Assembly: GCA_023101725.1 (NCBI GenBank)
Contig: JALJCO010000093.1
Coordinates: forward strand, 372,001-436,000
Direction: 5' to 3'
Length of the DNA: 64,000 nucleotides
Source: Atherinomorus stipes
Lineage: Eukaryota; Chordata; Actinopteri; Atheriniformes; Atherinidae
Made by a program: the position numbers and the translations under genes. The notes under the pieces are model-generated. The model did not search any database. It was not told where the DNA came from and was given only the letters and a program-made list of their open reading frames with translations. This document shows, one piece after another, positions 46,101-59,600 of the stretch (positions are counted from its first letter, which is position 1; every line of letters begins with the position of its first letter).

Positions 46101-49100
46101 CACAACGGCTGTTAAAAACTTCACTTAACAGGGTAGTTGTGCCTCAAGGGGAAAAATAGCTATCTGCCAATTGAAAAAAATTGTTCAGTCCCTCCACCTA
46201 CTTGTCAAAGTGGCCCTGCCTGATATGTTCACTGGTGTGAGAGTGTGTTTGTTAGAGAAGAAAGTTCTGTGTAGACTTAAAATTGTAGATACGTCTTGTA
46301 GTGTAAAGACATTGTGTAAATGAGACCCATTTACATTCTAAAGCTTCAATAGTAAGAGCTACAGAGGACTGTGGTTGGCTTTATTTTTGTGGAGGTTTAA
46401 CTGCACTGCAGTTACTACATAGTCATCAACTCAAAAAAGAATATCCTGTTTTTGATTTTTTTTTTTTTTTTTTTACTTGAGCACTGCGGGTAGTCACTGA
46501 CTATATGTCACATGAACTGCACTGCATACAGTTGTTCAGTCTTCGTAATGAATGTAAAAAAAAAAAACAAAACTAACAGGATACTCATTTATATTTGACA
46601 CTGACAAACTGGGTTGCCATCAGATTAGTGACAAGGAAATAATCTATGACAGATACTTGAGTTTATAAAGCTTTGAAACTGGCATCACTTGGTCTTTCTT
46701 AGTGACAGTGAACAAGCCATGACCCAAAGAAGCTAATTAAAGTTTGAAAGCAGTGTTCTTTAATCACTCCAAAAGTGCACAGAACAAAAATCTCTCGCTT
46801 ATCTTGTCTAAAATGTTGAAAAGAATGTGTTATCTAAAATGTTATGCTCCTCAGTGATCAATTCATCCTTCACTTACTTATTCACAAAGACAGAAATTCT
46901 GAGTCGTTTTGTAAAACTCCAAAGATGAGCTTAGTAGGGCAGGTGGGAGTGGAAATGGAAACCACTACGAATATTTTTTAAAATAAAAAGGTGAACTATA
47001 GAACACTGTGCTGACAAGTAATGTGAGCCCCCTGGGTTTTTACACCTGGGTCATAAACCCATGTGGCACGCAGTGTGCATTATACATCATTTATCACGGA
47101 ATAAAAAGTGACACATATAGGTCAACAGAACGCATCTCATACTGACTTGATGGGGGGAACCACTGCTTTGATCATGTGGGTATTTTTTGATGAACAACAT
47201 TAAATTTGAAACACTGATGCAACGCTGAAGCAATACAACGTTCAGACGCAAAATGCTTATCTCTGGCAATCTGGATCATTCAGCTGGCGCCGCTTCACCT
47301 CCTAGATGTCGTCACCGATTTGCTGTACGGGTTAATTTTAGTCACTGACTACATTCTCCAAGCCTTTCAAACAGCAGATTCCTCATACAAAGGCTATAAA
47401 CACTCTCCTGTAAAACGAAGGCAATTAGAAGGAGGAGTTAATGATGCGCCGAAGGATTTTACTACGATTGGATCTGGGAGCTCTGGGAGTATTTCCAGGC
47501 TGTTGAGAACTTTAGTGATTTTTTTTAAAACTTGTTTTATAATGTTTTGGATTTAGAAACACTGCTCTTTCTTCCAGTTTGTGACCAATGATAGCCTCTG
47601 CTCATCTGCATCAGCTGGGGGGGGTATTATGAAGTTCGGAGGTGAGCCCCACTAAAACATCACTGATGCGGAAGTGTGCATCAGAATTGGTGCATCTAGA
47701 AATATTTAATCTCCTTTTTAATCTGGCCAAAGCAAGTATTTCTGTCTGCTTTAATCTCGAGCTCAGAGCTATTCTGGAAGAGGGGTGAAAAAAAACGACA
47801 CCCAGCAGAGGTGGGCAGGATGCATCTGTGTGTTTTTGAAAATGATGTCAAGGTGCAGGTGTTGTCACTCAACAAAAAAGTTTCTGAAGAAATATTGCCA
47901 TCATGTTTAAATGATATCAGGGGAAGAGATGTTTATTCTAGCAAAATGACGCTGCTGACGAATGAAATGAATCATTACCCACAACAAATAAACAGCTTTA
48001 TCAGTAAAAACTTCCTTATTCTGAGCTTTTGCAAACATCTGAAACTATCTGGAGTCTAAAATCCTTCATCTAATTGTCCCAGTTTTTACTTTAATTGTTA
48101 AATCTATTTCATCTGTAGAATGAGCTAAACAGAGCAAAAATGAATAAGCACAATGTTTACAAAGTGCCTGCATGGAAGAGAACAAAGAAATGCATATTTG
48201 TTGTTCACAGGTTCAGTGAAATGGAAATAAAGGCAAATCATGTGTTCATTACACTCATTAATTTCATAATTTCATTTCACCTAATCTAAACACCGCAGAT
48301 ATTCATACACAGTGCATGAAATACATTTGGACAACTGATATCATATCAACAGTAAAAACTGAATTACAAATAGTGACAGAGGGAAGGCTGGATTTTTACG
48401 GTAGGAAAAAATGTGTATTTTTACCCTGTGCATAGTTCCATTGCCAGTCTCAGTAAGTGGCAGTGACAGATGGCTGGTGTCCCGGGGCAACGTCTGAGGT
48501 TGTACCAGACCAACCTGCATGAGGAGTACACAGATAAAGAGGAAGCGTCTTCAGTACATTGTCACAGGAAGCATAAAACAAGACAATATTTACATTTCAA
48601 ACATAAACTTAGCACTAAAAGTAAGGAATTTTGTACTTGGGTGATTATTTCCCCCTTTTTTTATTAATCCAAGTTGGTGTTTTGTTATACATCATTGGAA
48701 AGCCTGATCAATCACCTTTACAGTGAGGTATAATAAGTAAGAATCGTGCAATTGTGGAATTAGCAACCCAGTTAAATGTGTAGTGCCTCAAAAAGATGTA
48801 CCAAAATCCCCTGCAATATTCAATTGTTTGGCATTTACTTTTATTTGAGATTTTAGAGCTGCCAGGTGTGTGCTAGCCAAAGTTGTATGACTGGTACCTC
48901 ACTGACACCAAACTGATAGACAGACACATCAATATGAGATTCTGCAGTCAGAGGCAATTCCATACTTTCAGAATCTGGGACCTAACTCCATCCTCCAGGA
49001 TGACAACACTCTCCTCCACAGAGTCAAGATTATCCCAGAGCAACTCCATAATTTGGGTGTGGAGATGATGCAATAACCTGCTGTAAGGCCAGACCTCAAC

Positions 49101-52100
49101 TCATCTGAATGCTTGTGGAATCATCTGGATCGTGATATACGTGCCAGTGTGACCAACACAACCACCCTGGTTGATCTTCAATAGCTCCTGGTTGAGAAAT
49201 GGGATGCCATCTCACAGCAAAATGTGACCAGGCTGGAGACCAGACCAGCTTCAGGAGGAGGAGGACACAACTGGAGTTTCTAACATTGTAAAATGAATCA
49301 AGTGTTAAAAAATGGCTAATATGTGTTGTTTATTTCCTTATAAGTGTGCAATCATCCAATCCAGCAACACAAATGGTGGAGCCATTGAACAACAGAAGAA
49401 TATTGTAGGGGATTTTGGCACATTTTTAAGGGCCACTACCTTTGTGTTTAACTGTCATGCTCACTCCACAAAAGCATGATCCTTACAAGTTACAGCTTGT
49501 CGTAAAGGTGGCTAATTAGGGTTTCAAACATTGTATAATATAACAAAAATTGCCATTATTCAAAGGAAGAAACTATCTATCAAACACAAATTTTCTCATC
49601 TTTTGTTCTAAGTTAACAATGTTTGGGGGGATTACACCATTGTAGTGTAAATTGAACTTTCTATCATATATTTTTGCTATTCTCACAGCTCCATAAATAA
49701 AAATACAGTTTATTTTCTAATTAATTAATTCTATTTTGAGCTACACGAGTCTTCTCAGAGTCGGACACTATTAAATTCTTTACCCCCCAATATGTTCATG
49801 GCTTCAACTGTAAATAGTCTTTATGAAGCATGTTTATCTTAAGCAAACAGAAACGATGTGTTATTTGACGAGTTCTATCTTAAATCTTTGGTTGGATTTT
49901 CTACACTCTGGATGGAGCAGGACCAGTTGTTCATCCCAGTCATAACTATTTTGGAGAAGCTGGAAAAATGTCCTTTTATTGAACAATCAACGGTTAGAAA
50001 GGAAATAAATGGTGTAAAAGGATCAACATTTCATCTAAATAAAATCAAGGTTAAAATCAACTCTTCCTTAATAAATCATCCTAAATGCTTGACCAGAAGC
50101 CAGCTGGACATCTTTAACATGTTTCACCTGTTATCAAAAATGCTTCAAAATAGAAATATGAGACCACCTGGGGAGGAGCGCTGAGGCTGAGGTGTTGTCT
50201 GAGGTCAACTGCTCTGTTAACAGCGTTCTTCCTGTTTCACAGAAGTAGCTTCTTTCACTCTTCTCTTAAACCCTCTTTCTCCATAATGTGTAAATTATAG
50301 TTCTTAAAAGTTTGAATGTTCCAACAAACATTTTTAAGCTGGAAACTCCCCAGAAGTCAGTTAAAATTGAGGAATCCTTTTGGATGATTGGAAGAAGATC
50401 TTCAGAAACCAGGAAAAACCTCTAGGAAAGCACTTTGGATTATCAGGCCCTGAAAACTAAGAATCTATTCCAGGTGATATGAATCATGTTCATTTAACTC
50501 TGGATCCTCACACAGGTCATTGATGCATCCAGCTGAAGGGGCTATAACCCCCCTAATCTGAGAACTTCTGCTTTATCATGAGGTAAGCTGAGCAGCGACT
50601 GGCTATGCCTTCATACATGTAAGCTTCACAATATTTACATCTAAGCGGGTATTCAAAGCAGCACCGTTTGGTCTGCTTTAAGCGTACCCTGGTCTGCTTC
50701 CAAAAATAGCCCAGTCCATTTGGTGTAGTGTGAATGTACATTTGGACCCCGGTACGGATCAAAGAAGTAGCGATGGAGTGATTTCCGATCAGATCGTCTA
50801 TCGGTGATCAAAGGGGATGATCATGTTCTTTTTTGAAATGGTGATCTTTAAGGCGATCTTTAATTAATTTACTGCCATAATATGTTAAAAAAAATTCTAG
50901 AACTGTGCTCTACTGTGTCAGGTACTTAAATGTTTCTTGTGGAGCACCATGTCTGCAAACAGAGCCCTTTGATCTGCGCAGCTGAGGAGTGAATATTAAA
51001 CTCTTAATTACACTGTTTTTGTCTTTTTTTCCTTTTCCCTTTTTTGGAGGAGCACCCCGCGGACACAGGCTATCCTCTCTCTCTGTTCATCATATTCTTG
51101 CTTGTTTACCAAACACTTCCCTGCGCCACAAGTGGTTCTATATTATCTTTCTTTTTAGTCACAAAATAAATAATTCACACAAATATTTTAACAGTAACTT
51201 TATTAAATTGAGACATCAGCGTGAATGAAATACTCCTCACAAAATCCCAAACCAAAAGACACTTATACAGTACCTTACACAGTGACTGCTTACAGCTCCC
51301 AACATAGTTGTCACTTCAACCAAGGAGCCTATAGCGGAAATTATTTGCCAAGAGGAGGCTCAAGCAAATGTGGCGCAAAATCATCAGGTGTTTTTTTTTT
51401 TTTTTTTTGATAATGGTGTAACTGTGCATGGCCTCCCAGGCGCCTATTGGAGATTGACAGTGGTCACAATCGCATGATCTGAAAATAGGGCCGATTTCAC
51501 ATCCTTACAAACAAGCGAACTCTGCACCACTTGAAGACCAAGAACAGATCTGGGCATGAAAAAGTTCCCCTTTCAGCCGACTGTCAGCCACTTACCAGCG
51601 ACTTGTCTGCTAATTCAATCGCACAGAGAAACGCCTGTGTGCCCAGGAGAAACGATTTCAGAGCATAAATGAATGCCCGGAACAAGGATGTTTCCACACT
51701 CCAAGTTTGGACACCGTACGTGATGGCGTATTTGCGGGACAAATCGTTCAGCCAGTGATAGTGCAGTAATGGTGCACTATTAGTGACCCACTTCTGGCAG
51801 AAAAAGGAGGAACTTTTTCATGCCCAGATCTGTACGTCCTTACCATACTTGTCAACATTGGGTTGTGAAAAATAGGCAGATTTTTTTCATCGGTGTATGG
51901 GGCAAAGGCGTAATTATTTGTCATTTCTTGTCTTGTATTTTCAACCTGATAAAGGGACCTTATAGTTGCATTTAGTGTTCCGTATTGCAGATCAAATTAA
52001 AAAGTGTGTCACCATCTAAAGGATTAAGTTGCTGTTGCTATGAAGAAAAGTGGCCACACCTGAACTTGAACCAATATTTTCTCATCAGCCTCAGCCGATA

Positions 52101-55100
52101 CAACCTGCCGATATTTGGGACCAATATTATGAGCCAATATTGCAATATCTATCTATCTCTAGTGTCATTAGGATTTCTACTGTACAACAACCGTAAAAAT
52201 ACAGTAAACAGAGGTTAGTGCAGCACTTTTTATATTTTTTTTTAATACATTTTTTGTAAAAAAAAAAAAAAAAAATTTATAATTTCTCATGTATTTATGT
52301 GTGTATTGAAGTGTGATCAAGCTGGAAGACAAATCTAAACAAATATCAGGTTTTCTATTTGATTTAATTTTGATCTCATTCTCAGTTTTACATCAGGGCC
52401 TGATTACATTCCAGCAATGAGGCAGTAAGAGTCTGTTGCCTTCTGGCCTCTCCTACACAGTAACAGAGTTTTGGGGGTAAAAACGCAAATATCTGACAAT
52501 GGCCTCCAGAGTTACATTTTCTGACGATGCAAGGTGGGTCTGGACCTCTTTCATTTCATCCTGCATGTGCGCTCTCAGACGGGTCTGAGAGTGCATGGAC
52601 TGTTGAAGCAGGACCTGGTTCTGTAGAACATTTATGCCAGCGGGGACGACACAGAGGTTATATGAGCCATAATCAGCTCCTTTTTAAAAGCGGACACGGG
52701 GCGCTTCTGATGTGTTGTTTGTTCTGCTTTTATCGGGATGTGCCACATCTGCATGTGTGGATGAAAAGTTTCCCTGCCCTTTAAAAACCTGACATTAGCT
52801 CCGTTTCTGCTCATGTTTGTGTTTTCCTGCACATACAGTTTATATCCTGCTGCTGTGTCTCTTTTTTTTCCCCAAAAAAACACAAAGGCGAGAATTTTGC
52901 ATTTTCCGTGGGTGAGTTGTCTGTAACCAGGGCGCGCTGGATCAGGTGGTTTCTCCTCCAGTGTGCGTCTGTGACGACTTCTGCTTCTGCTTCATCTTCT
53001 TCTTCTCGTGTTCCACCAAAAAGCCTGTAGGGTTGTCAGATACTTTGACAAATATCCCCCACAAGCTTGCCTGTTTCCTTCACTGTAAAATCGGGATATT
53101 AGCGGGATAAACTACTGATCGGGAGCACGTTAAAAATCGGGAGTCTCCTGTGTGATCCGGGGAAGTTGGCAAGCATGCCTTACTAATGGTAACAATTCTA
53201 AAAAAAAATCATATTTGCAATATTTCATGAGAGACCAAACACAAACACATCTCAGTGAGTGACAGTGAGGGTAAACACAAAACGTAAATATTTCCAAGAA
53301 AAATCTGCAGTGACTTTTGTGACCTTATGCCAAAGTATCCAATCCTCCAACTCATATCGGAGTCTCCTCTCGTCCCCTTTTGTGCACTAGACCCCAGCAG
53401 TGTAAAACCAGTCCTGTGATCACTGTGTCTGCAAATCCTCTGTGTCTAAGTAAAAAGAGAAAATACCATCCACGCTGCTCTGTGGAGAGTTGTGACTGAA
53501 CATGTTCCAATTAATGCTGATACAGACAAACCACCCATGCATGTGAATGAGCCTTGTCTTTTCTTCTATACCCTGACCCTTTCTACCCTCTCCTTTGAAA
53601 AAAGGCATTTTCATTCAGCTCAGAAATGCACTGTATGTCTAGCTTAGTGGCAGTACAGATTACAAGGAGGAGCAATGAATGATGCCTGCTCTGTTCAGGG
53701 CTTTACCTTGTTGGTGCTTTGAGTCCGGGCACGGCGAGGGGGTTTCCAGGACCTCTCCCTGGTAATTCTGTTGACATAGTAGTGCCTGCCCGTGGCTGAG
53801 TCAGAGTACTGCTCCCACAGGTCCATGATCTGAAGAGGCTGCTGACCTGGAGCAGGGGTGGGTGGCTCCAGCTGTGACTGACGCTTCTCCGTCTGGATTT
53901 TGGTATAAAGAGGAGAGTCCTGCCAGGACAGCTGGGACAGATAAGCCTCTGTTGGGACCTTGTATGCAGAAAGAGACAATGGGAAATGTAAAAGGAGAAT
54001 AATAAGGGTTGAGGTAGATACGAAAGAGAGAGAAGTAAACTTCTAAAGAATTCCTCAGACATACATCAGGCCACTGCACCTTATAAAAATCATTATGCAA
54101 AAAAAGGCACATTTCCTGGTGAATATTTCCTGATTTGGACTGCTTTGGATTGATTGGCGGGCGTCTGTTCTCTTCCTGATTCAAATTCCATAGATACATA
54201 AAGGCTAATATGAATGTGATAAGTATGAATGGTCGTTTGTCTCTCCTTGTTAGCCTATCACACCTTACACTTGATAGTCACCGGGAAACGCCACAGCCCC
54301 TCTGTGTTTAAGATCAAACAGGTACAGAGAATAGATGGATGGATTTTAAATGGAGAAAAGAAAAAAGCCACAGGCCGTGTTTTAATTTCTCAGTATTTCA
54401 TAGAAACAGTGTCTGCTTTATTCTGTCTGCACTGGTGCATTTTGTGGACAAGGACGGGCAAGCAGGAGAACGATTGTACCCACCAGACTACTGATTGTTC
54501 TCACTGCTTACTAGGTGATTTATAGAGCAAAAGGATGCAGATAAGACAGAAGCTGTTTTAATGCTGAACAGAAGCACTGCTTCATCTACAGTATAAACTC
54601 AGGTTGGTTAAGATGTAACTTTAGTATTATTTGAACATTTTTGGTCTTACTTTAATTTGTACAAGTAAACAAAATTGTCATCTTATAGAACAGTATTTTG
54701 ATACTTTACTGTAGATGTTTGAGTTATTTGAATATTGTTGGCATCACTTCAATATTTACAGAATGATCTATTTCATTTACTGTCACTGGCCGTTCAATAC
54801 CTTAGTTCCTACCAACTCTTGTTTTTGGAGGAAGGAAAAAGAAAGAACACTTGTGTTCGAGACCGACATGACTGGAGAATGCTACCTTGCAAGAAAAAAG
54901 GGTTACTGTGTAAGTGAATTCATGTTTTCTCTCCTCTCTCTCTCTCTCACTTCCCCTTCCTCACTCCTTTCTCTCTGTTCCACTTTCTATCATTACCTCT
55001 GTTAACTTTTATTTCTCCCTTGTCAAGCCCAGCAGTATGATATGGAATGCTGTTATAGACAAATGTTTAATTAAAGAAATAAAATAATTAAACAGGATAT

Positions 55101-56625
55101 CAAGGGGAGCCTTGTGTTCATGAAGCTCCCCTTGGTAAAGCAAAACTGTTCAACACAATAAAGCAATCGGATTTCCATTCTGCTTGCTATGATGCTGGAC
55201 AGGAAAAGTAAAAAAGAGGGGAAAAAAAAGGGGGAAAAAAAGAAAAAAGGGTTAAAAAGAGGAAGAATCTTTCGTGTTTTTTAGGGATCTTCAGTATTGG
55301 CTTTTTTACCGATATCCAATATACTAATATTATCCAACTCTGAATTTCCTATATCCAGTATCAACCAATACCAATCTGTGGAGACAGCTGTGAAGTTGTA
55401 TCTCTCATATTTACACTTTTGAGTGAGAGGAGAAGTTGCTGAAGAGTTAGATGTATACAGTATTTTCTGGACAATAAGTCATGCTTTTTTCATATTTTGT
55501 CTGGTCCTGCAATTCAACATAATTTTAAATGTTAGTTCATACTGACTGACATGAACAAGGGAGTAAACATTATTGTCTAATACTACAAGAGGTTGCTCTT
55601 CACTTCTCGAAGAGCAAAAATTCCAAAATAGCCTTATCTCAGTGAGAGGAATTCAGTTTGGACATCTGGCTGCACTCTCTGTGTTGTGGAAGAAATCCTC
55701 AATTTTCTTATTTATGGTGTTTATGATAATTTACAGGCATTAACAATAATATACTGACATAGTGTAAGTTCTCTATGCATTAGTGATACGTGGCCACAAG
55801 TTTTAGGTGTGCCAAGCTGGGCGATATGGGAAAAAGTTCTATCTCGATTTTTTTTATATTATTCGATATTGATACATATCACGATATAAAATAAATCTTT
55901 ATTTTTGACAATCTTAAATGTTCCCTGTTACTCTTAAATGAGATTTAAAGATATCAGAGGATTCATTTTATTCAAATGTTTATTTTCTGTCAGTTGAACA
56001 TGACATGTAACATTACACAGCTGCGTCAGATAAAATAGGTACACAAACAACTCTAAATGAATTATAAAAATCTAAATACTAAAATCTTAAAGCTTTCAAG
56101 TTTAACAAGAGAACAGAAGCAAAATGGACATTTTTTCAATGTCATAACAATAAATAAAATGAAAAATTTGATATTTTAAACAGCACCAATAATACCTTTT
56201 GTTTCTGCCCAATGGATAATGGAAACTTAAATCTATGGTATAAAATTATCAGAAACTTTATAAATAAGGATAAAGTGGGTTTTGGTGGCTCTAACTCACC
56301 ACTGCTGCATCTACATGCAGGAAACCAGCTTCCCTCTTTGAGATAATGCCAAATTCAGGTTTTTTCTTTAATGGCATGAGTAGTTCATGTGTTATCTTTC
56401 TGATTGTATCGTGCATTAATACTATATGCGCGTGCACGTGACTCGTGAAGCTGCCACAGACCTCAAAGAGAGGCTCCCCTGGAAACCACAGTGTGATCAG
56501 AACCCTGATCAATATGTTTATTGGAATGTGTATTCAACTTGTAAAATCAAAGCTAATCTATCAGCCGTTACCTTTCCTTCCTCGGACTGCACACCGACCT
56601 TCTCCCAAACTGTACTTCATTTGTA

Positions 56626-56671
<46 letters not shown>

Positions 56672-59600
56672 TTTGAACAAAAGGAAAAGTTGAGCATCAG
56701 GGTACAAATCACCCTGACAAAGCTTTTTTGAGACACACATTTTACGTTCAGATATTTTGCTAAGTCTGAGAAAAATAGCCAGTGTAACAAATACTTTTAG
56801 GAACAGTTTGTCATACTTCTAAAGTGACCCTTGTTACATGATAGGAGCGAAAGACTGGAGTTATAAAAGGGCAAATTTAAGAAAATTAAAGTGTCATCAA
56901 CTGATAGGACAACTTAATATAAGATTGTCATTAACATTAAAGCTCTATTTTTTTTTTTTTTTTTTACTTATTTCTTTATTTTTGTTAACTACTGATGTAA
57001 TAAAGCTACATCAGAACTCACACTGAACTCATTTAGTTTTGGCATGATGTTGCAAAAGCCAGTCAATGTGAATGAGTGGTGCAACACGTCCTACGTATAT
57101 TCATTAAACCTTTGAATAACCAGACTATTATGTAACAGTTGCAAAAAAATCATAGGATTTCTCACCTGGGCTGAGACCCCAATGTTTCAAGTTCCTAATA
57201 ATGCCCGTGCTGATACCAGTGCAGATTTTACAATTGTTTTAACCCTGAGGGTGGTTTCACAATCTACAGATTCCATGGAAGTGTCATTATTTCTTTTACA
57301 ACTGGTCAGGGCATTCCAGAGTGATCTTCAATTAGGCATGATGAAACTTAGACACTCGTCATCAGTCCACAATGAGGAGGTCCACAATATCATAAATATC
57401 AAATTCTTCCATCCTTAAGTAATATTCAGATTTTGCAAAGCTACCTTAATTTATTTTTAGTGCCTGAACCTTTGACACACTCAACTTGTAAACACAAATA
57501 ACAGTGCATTTCAGAAATAACAAGCAGCAGATTGCAGTAGTTTGAGCAAAGGCAGCCGTCCCACTGCGCAGACTTAGCATACGTCCCACAGAAACCATAA
57601 AGAAGGACAAATAAATCCTACAGTTCCCTACTATAGAAAAAACCCATCAGAGACTGGATTAAGACGGAGCTTACAGAAACACATGTGCTCACACAGACTG
57701 AGAGCACTGAAGCAACAGCTACAAGAGAGGGACATCTCTAAATCTAATAAAACAAATTGGGGGAATGTTGACAGAATATAGCAAAGACATCATTCAAAAA
57801 CTGATTGACAACTAGCTTGTTGATCCTAGTTACATAACGCAGTCTTTCGGATGAGGACGGTGTGTTTACAGTAAGTGTGCATAGAAGTGAGACAAAAAGA
57901 AATGTGACTGCACTTCCCTACAGGTGGCAGCACTGGGTCTTTTAGCCCCACAGCATCCCTCTGTTTATCATTCATCAATCCATTTTTCTTATTCCAATGC
58001 AGGGCAACAGGGGAGCTGCAGCCTATCCTGGCTGCTATGAGGCTACAGGCAGGGAACACCCCGGACAAGCCCTGAACAACCCCTCATGATCACACTCACT
58101 CCAAGAGAGAACTTAGAAACACCAATAAACTGAACATCCTTTGTTCGAGCTGTAGGAGAAAGCTGGAGCATCTACAGAGAACTCATGCATGCAAAGGGAG
58201 AACATGTTAACTCTACACAGAAAAGCCTCAGATGAGGTTCAAATCAGGAACTTTGCTGTGAAGCTATGGACATAACCACCACACCCATTTGTTGACCACA
58301 ATGGTTAAATATAAACTTAGTCTTTCTCATCAGGATCAAACATGGATGATAAAATGATGCAAAGAAAAACACCATTTTAATACTTCATTTGTAAATATAA
58401 TGAAAAGACTAGAGAACTGTAGTATTTGGGGCGTATATTGAGTCTATTTTGACTGTCTTCAAAGTGGCCTTCATTGAACTGCATCACAACACCTTTACAC
58501 TAAAATAGTTCCCTCAGACATGAATGTGAATGCAAACGAAACCAAGCTATGCAACTAAGCATGAAACTATTAATGTAACCTATAAAACCTTTTCAGAAAT
58601 CTTCTGTGTTGATGTTTGACAGCTACTTATAAATACTCTTCCACCCAGTCTTGCCTGAGCTGGGTCAATCACACCCATTTGGCCGATATAGATCAGACTT
58701 GATATCACTTGCATGTAAGAAAAGCACAACAGCGGAACAGTGCTCACCTCCGTACGGCATATTTCATTATTCAGGTTGATTGCAGGTCTGTCCATTTGTG
58801 GTCAAAGGGGTTTGAATCGCATCCCTTGAAAATACTGCTTGGAAATCAAAAGCGAATTAGGCTGGTCCTCAGTAATTCACAATTGAACATTCTTCTTGCA
58901 ATGACAGGCTCTCTTTTACTTCCTTTCGCACCACTTCTTTTCTGTGACTGAGCATAGGATGCTTGCTTTCTCACTATGGTAAGTGCAACATGACGGAAGT
59001 GAGTAAAGGAACTTTATCTACTGACTATATACATGAGAACAAGATAGTGCAGGATTAATCTAGATTTAGTAAAACAATATGCCGGGCCCAATAACAAATA
59101 GGTGCAAAATTCTGACAAGAAGACCCATCAGAGAGCACATACAGGATGGAAAGTTTAGTATCTGTGAGAGTATGAGCTCAGAGAATAGATTTAGGTATGC
59201 TGTGTCTTTTTACACACTTTGCTCAGACTCCTATTATCTTTTTTTTTTTTTTAATCTCTCATACTTACTTTTCTTATATACTGTACAGTATGTATGTACC
59301 TATTACTGCTTCCCCTGCTGGAATGCCTTTCATTTTTTATGTAAAGCACTTTGAAGTGTCTTGTATATGAAATGTGCTTTAAAAACAAACTTCCCTTGCC
59401 TTGTTTTGGTTGATATCACCTTGCAGAGAGAGTGTGAGCAGAGGGATATTTTTCAAAATGCTTTGTGCAAAGAAACTTTACTGACCCATAGCAAAAGCTG
59501 ACTTCAACACCCTCAGAGTAAAAGCCAGCCCTCATGGTTCAAAACCAACACAGATCCTCATGGATGAGAAAAAGTAATCTGAGAAAAGCAGCATGTCTTA

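Larger units (their letters stand above)
48515..53706 (-). other. arhgap intron, 5.2 kb, with Tc1 and MITE copies
   Basis: It holds a Tc1-derived element (48783-49436), MITE-like pieces at 50650-50760 and 50767-51506, an inverted-end element at 51544-51833, and AT-rich GATATTTGGG-type repeat sequence near 52040-52160. A 108-codon frame at 49858-50184 resembles nothing I know. Confidence 0.5.

Noticed and set aside
49858..50184. 108-codon frame starting MLFDEFYLKSL
   Set aside because: Intronic, opposite to the gene, with no recognised domain, splice signals or terminal repeats. It may be an unlabelled element fragment.
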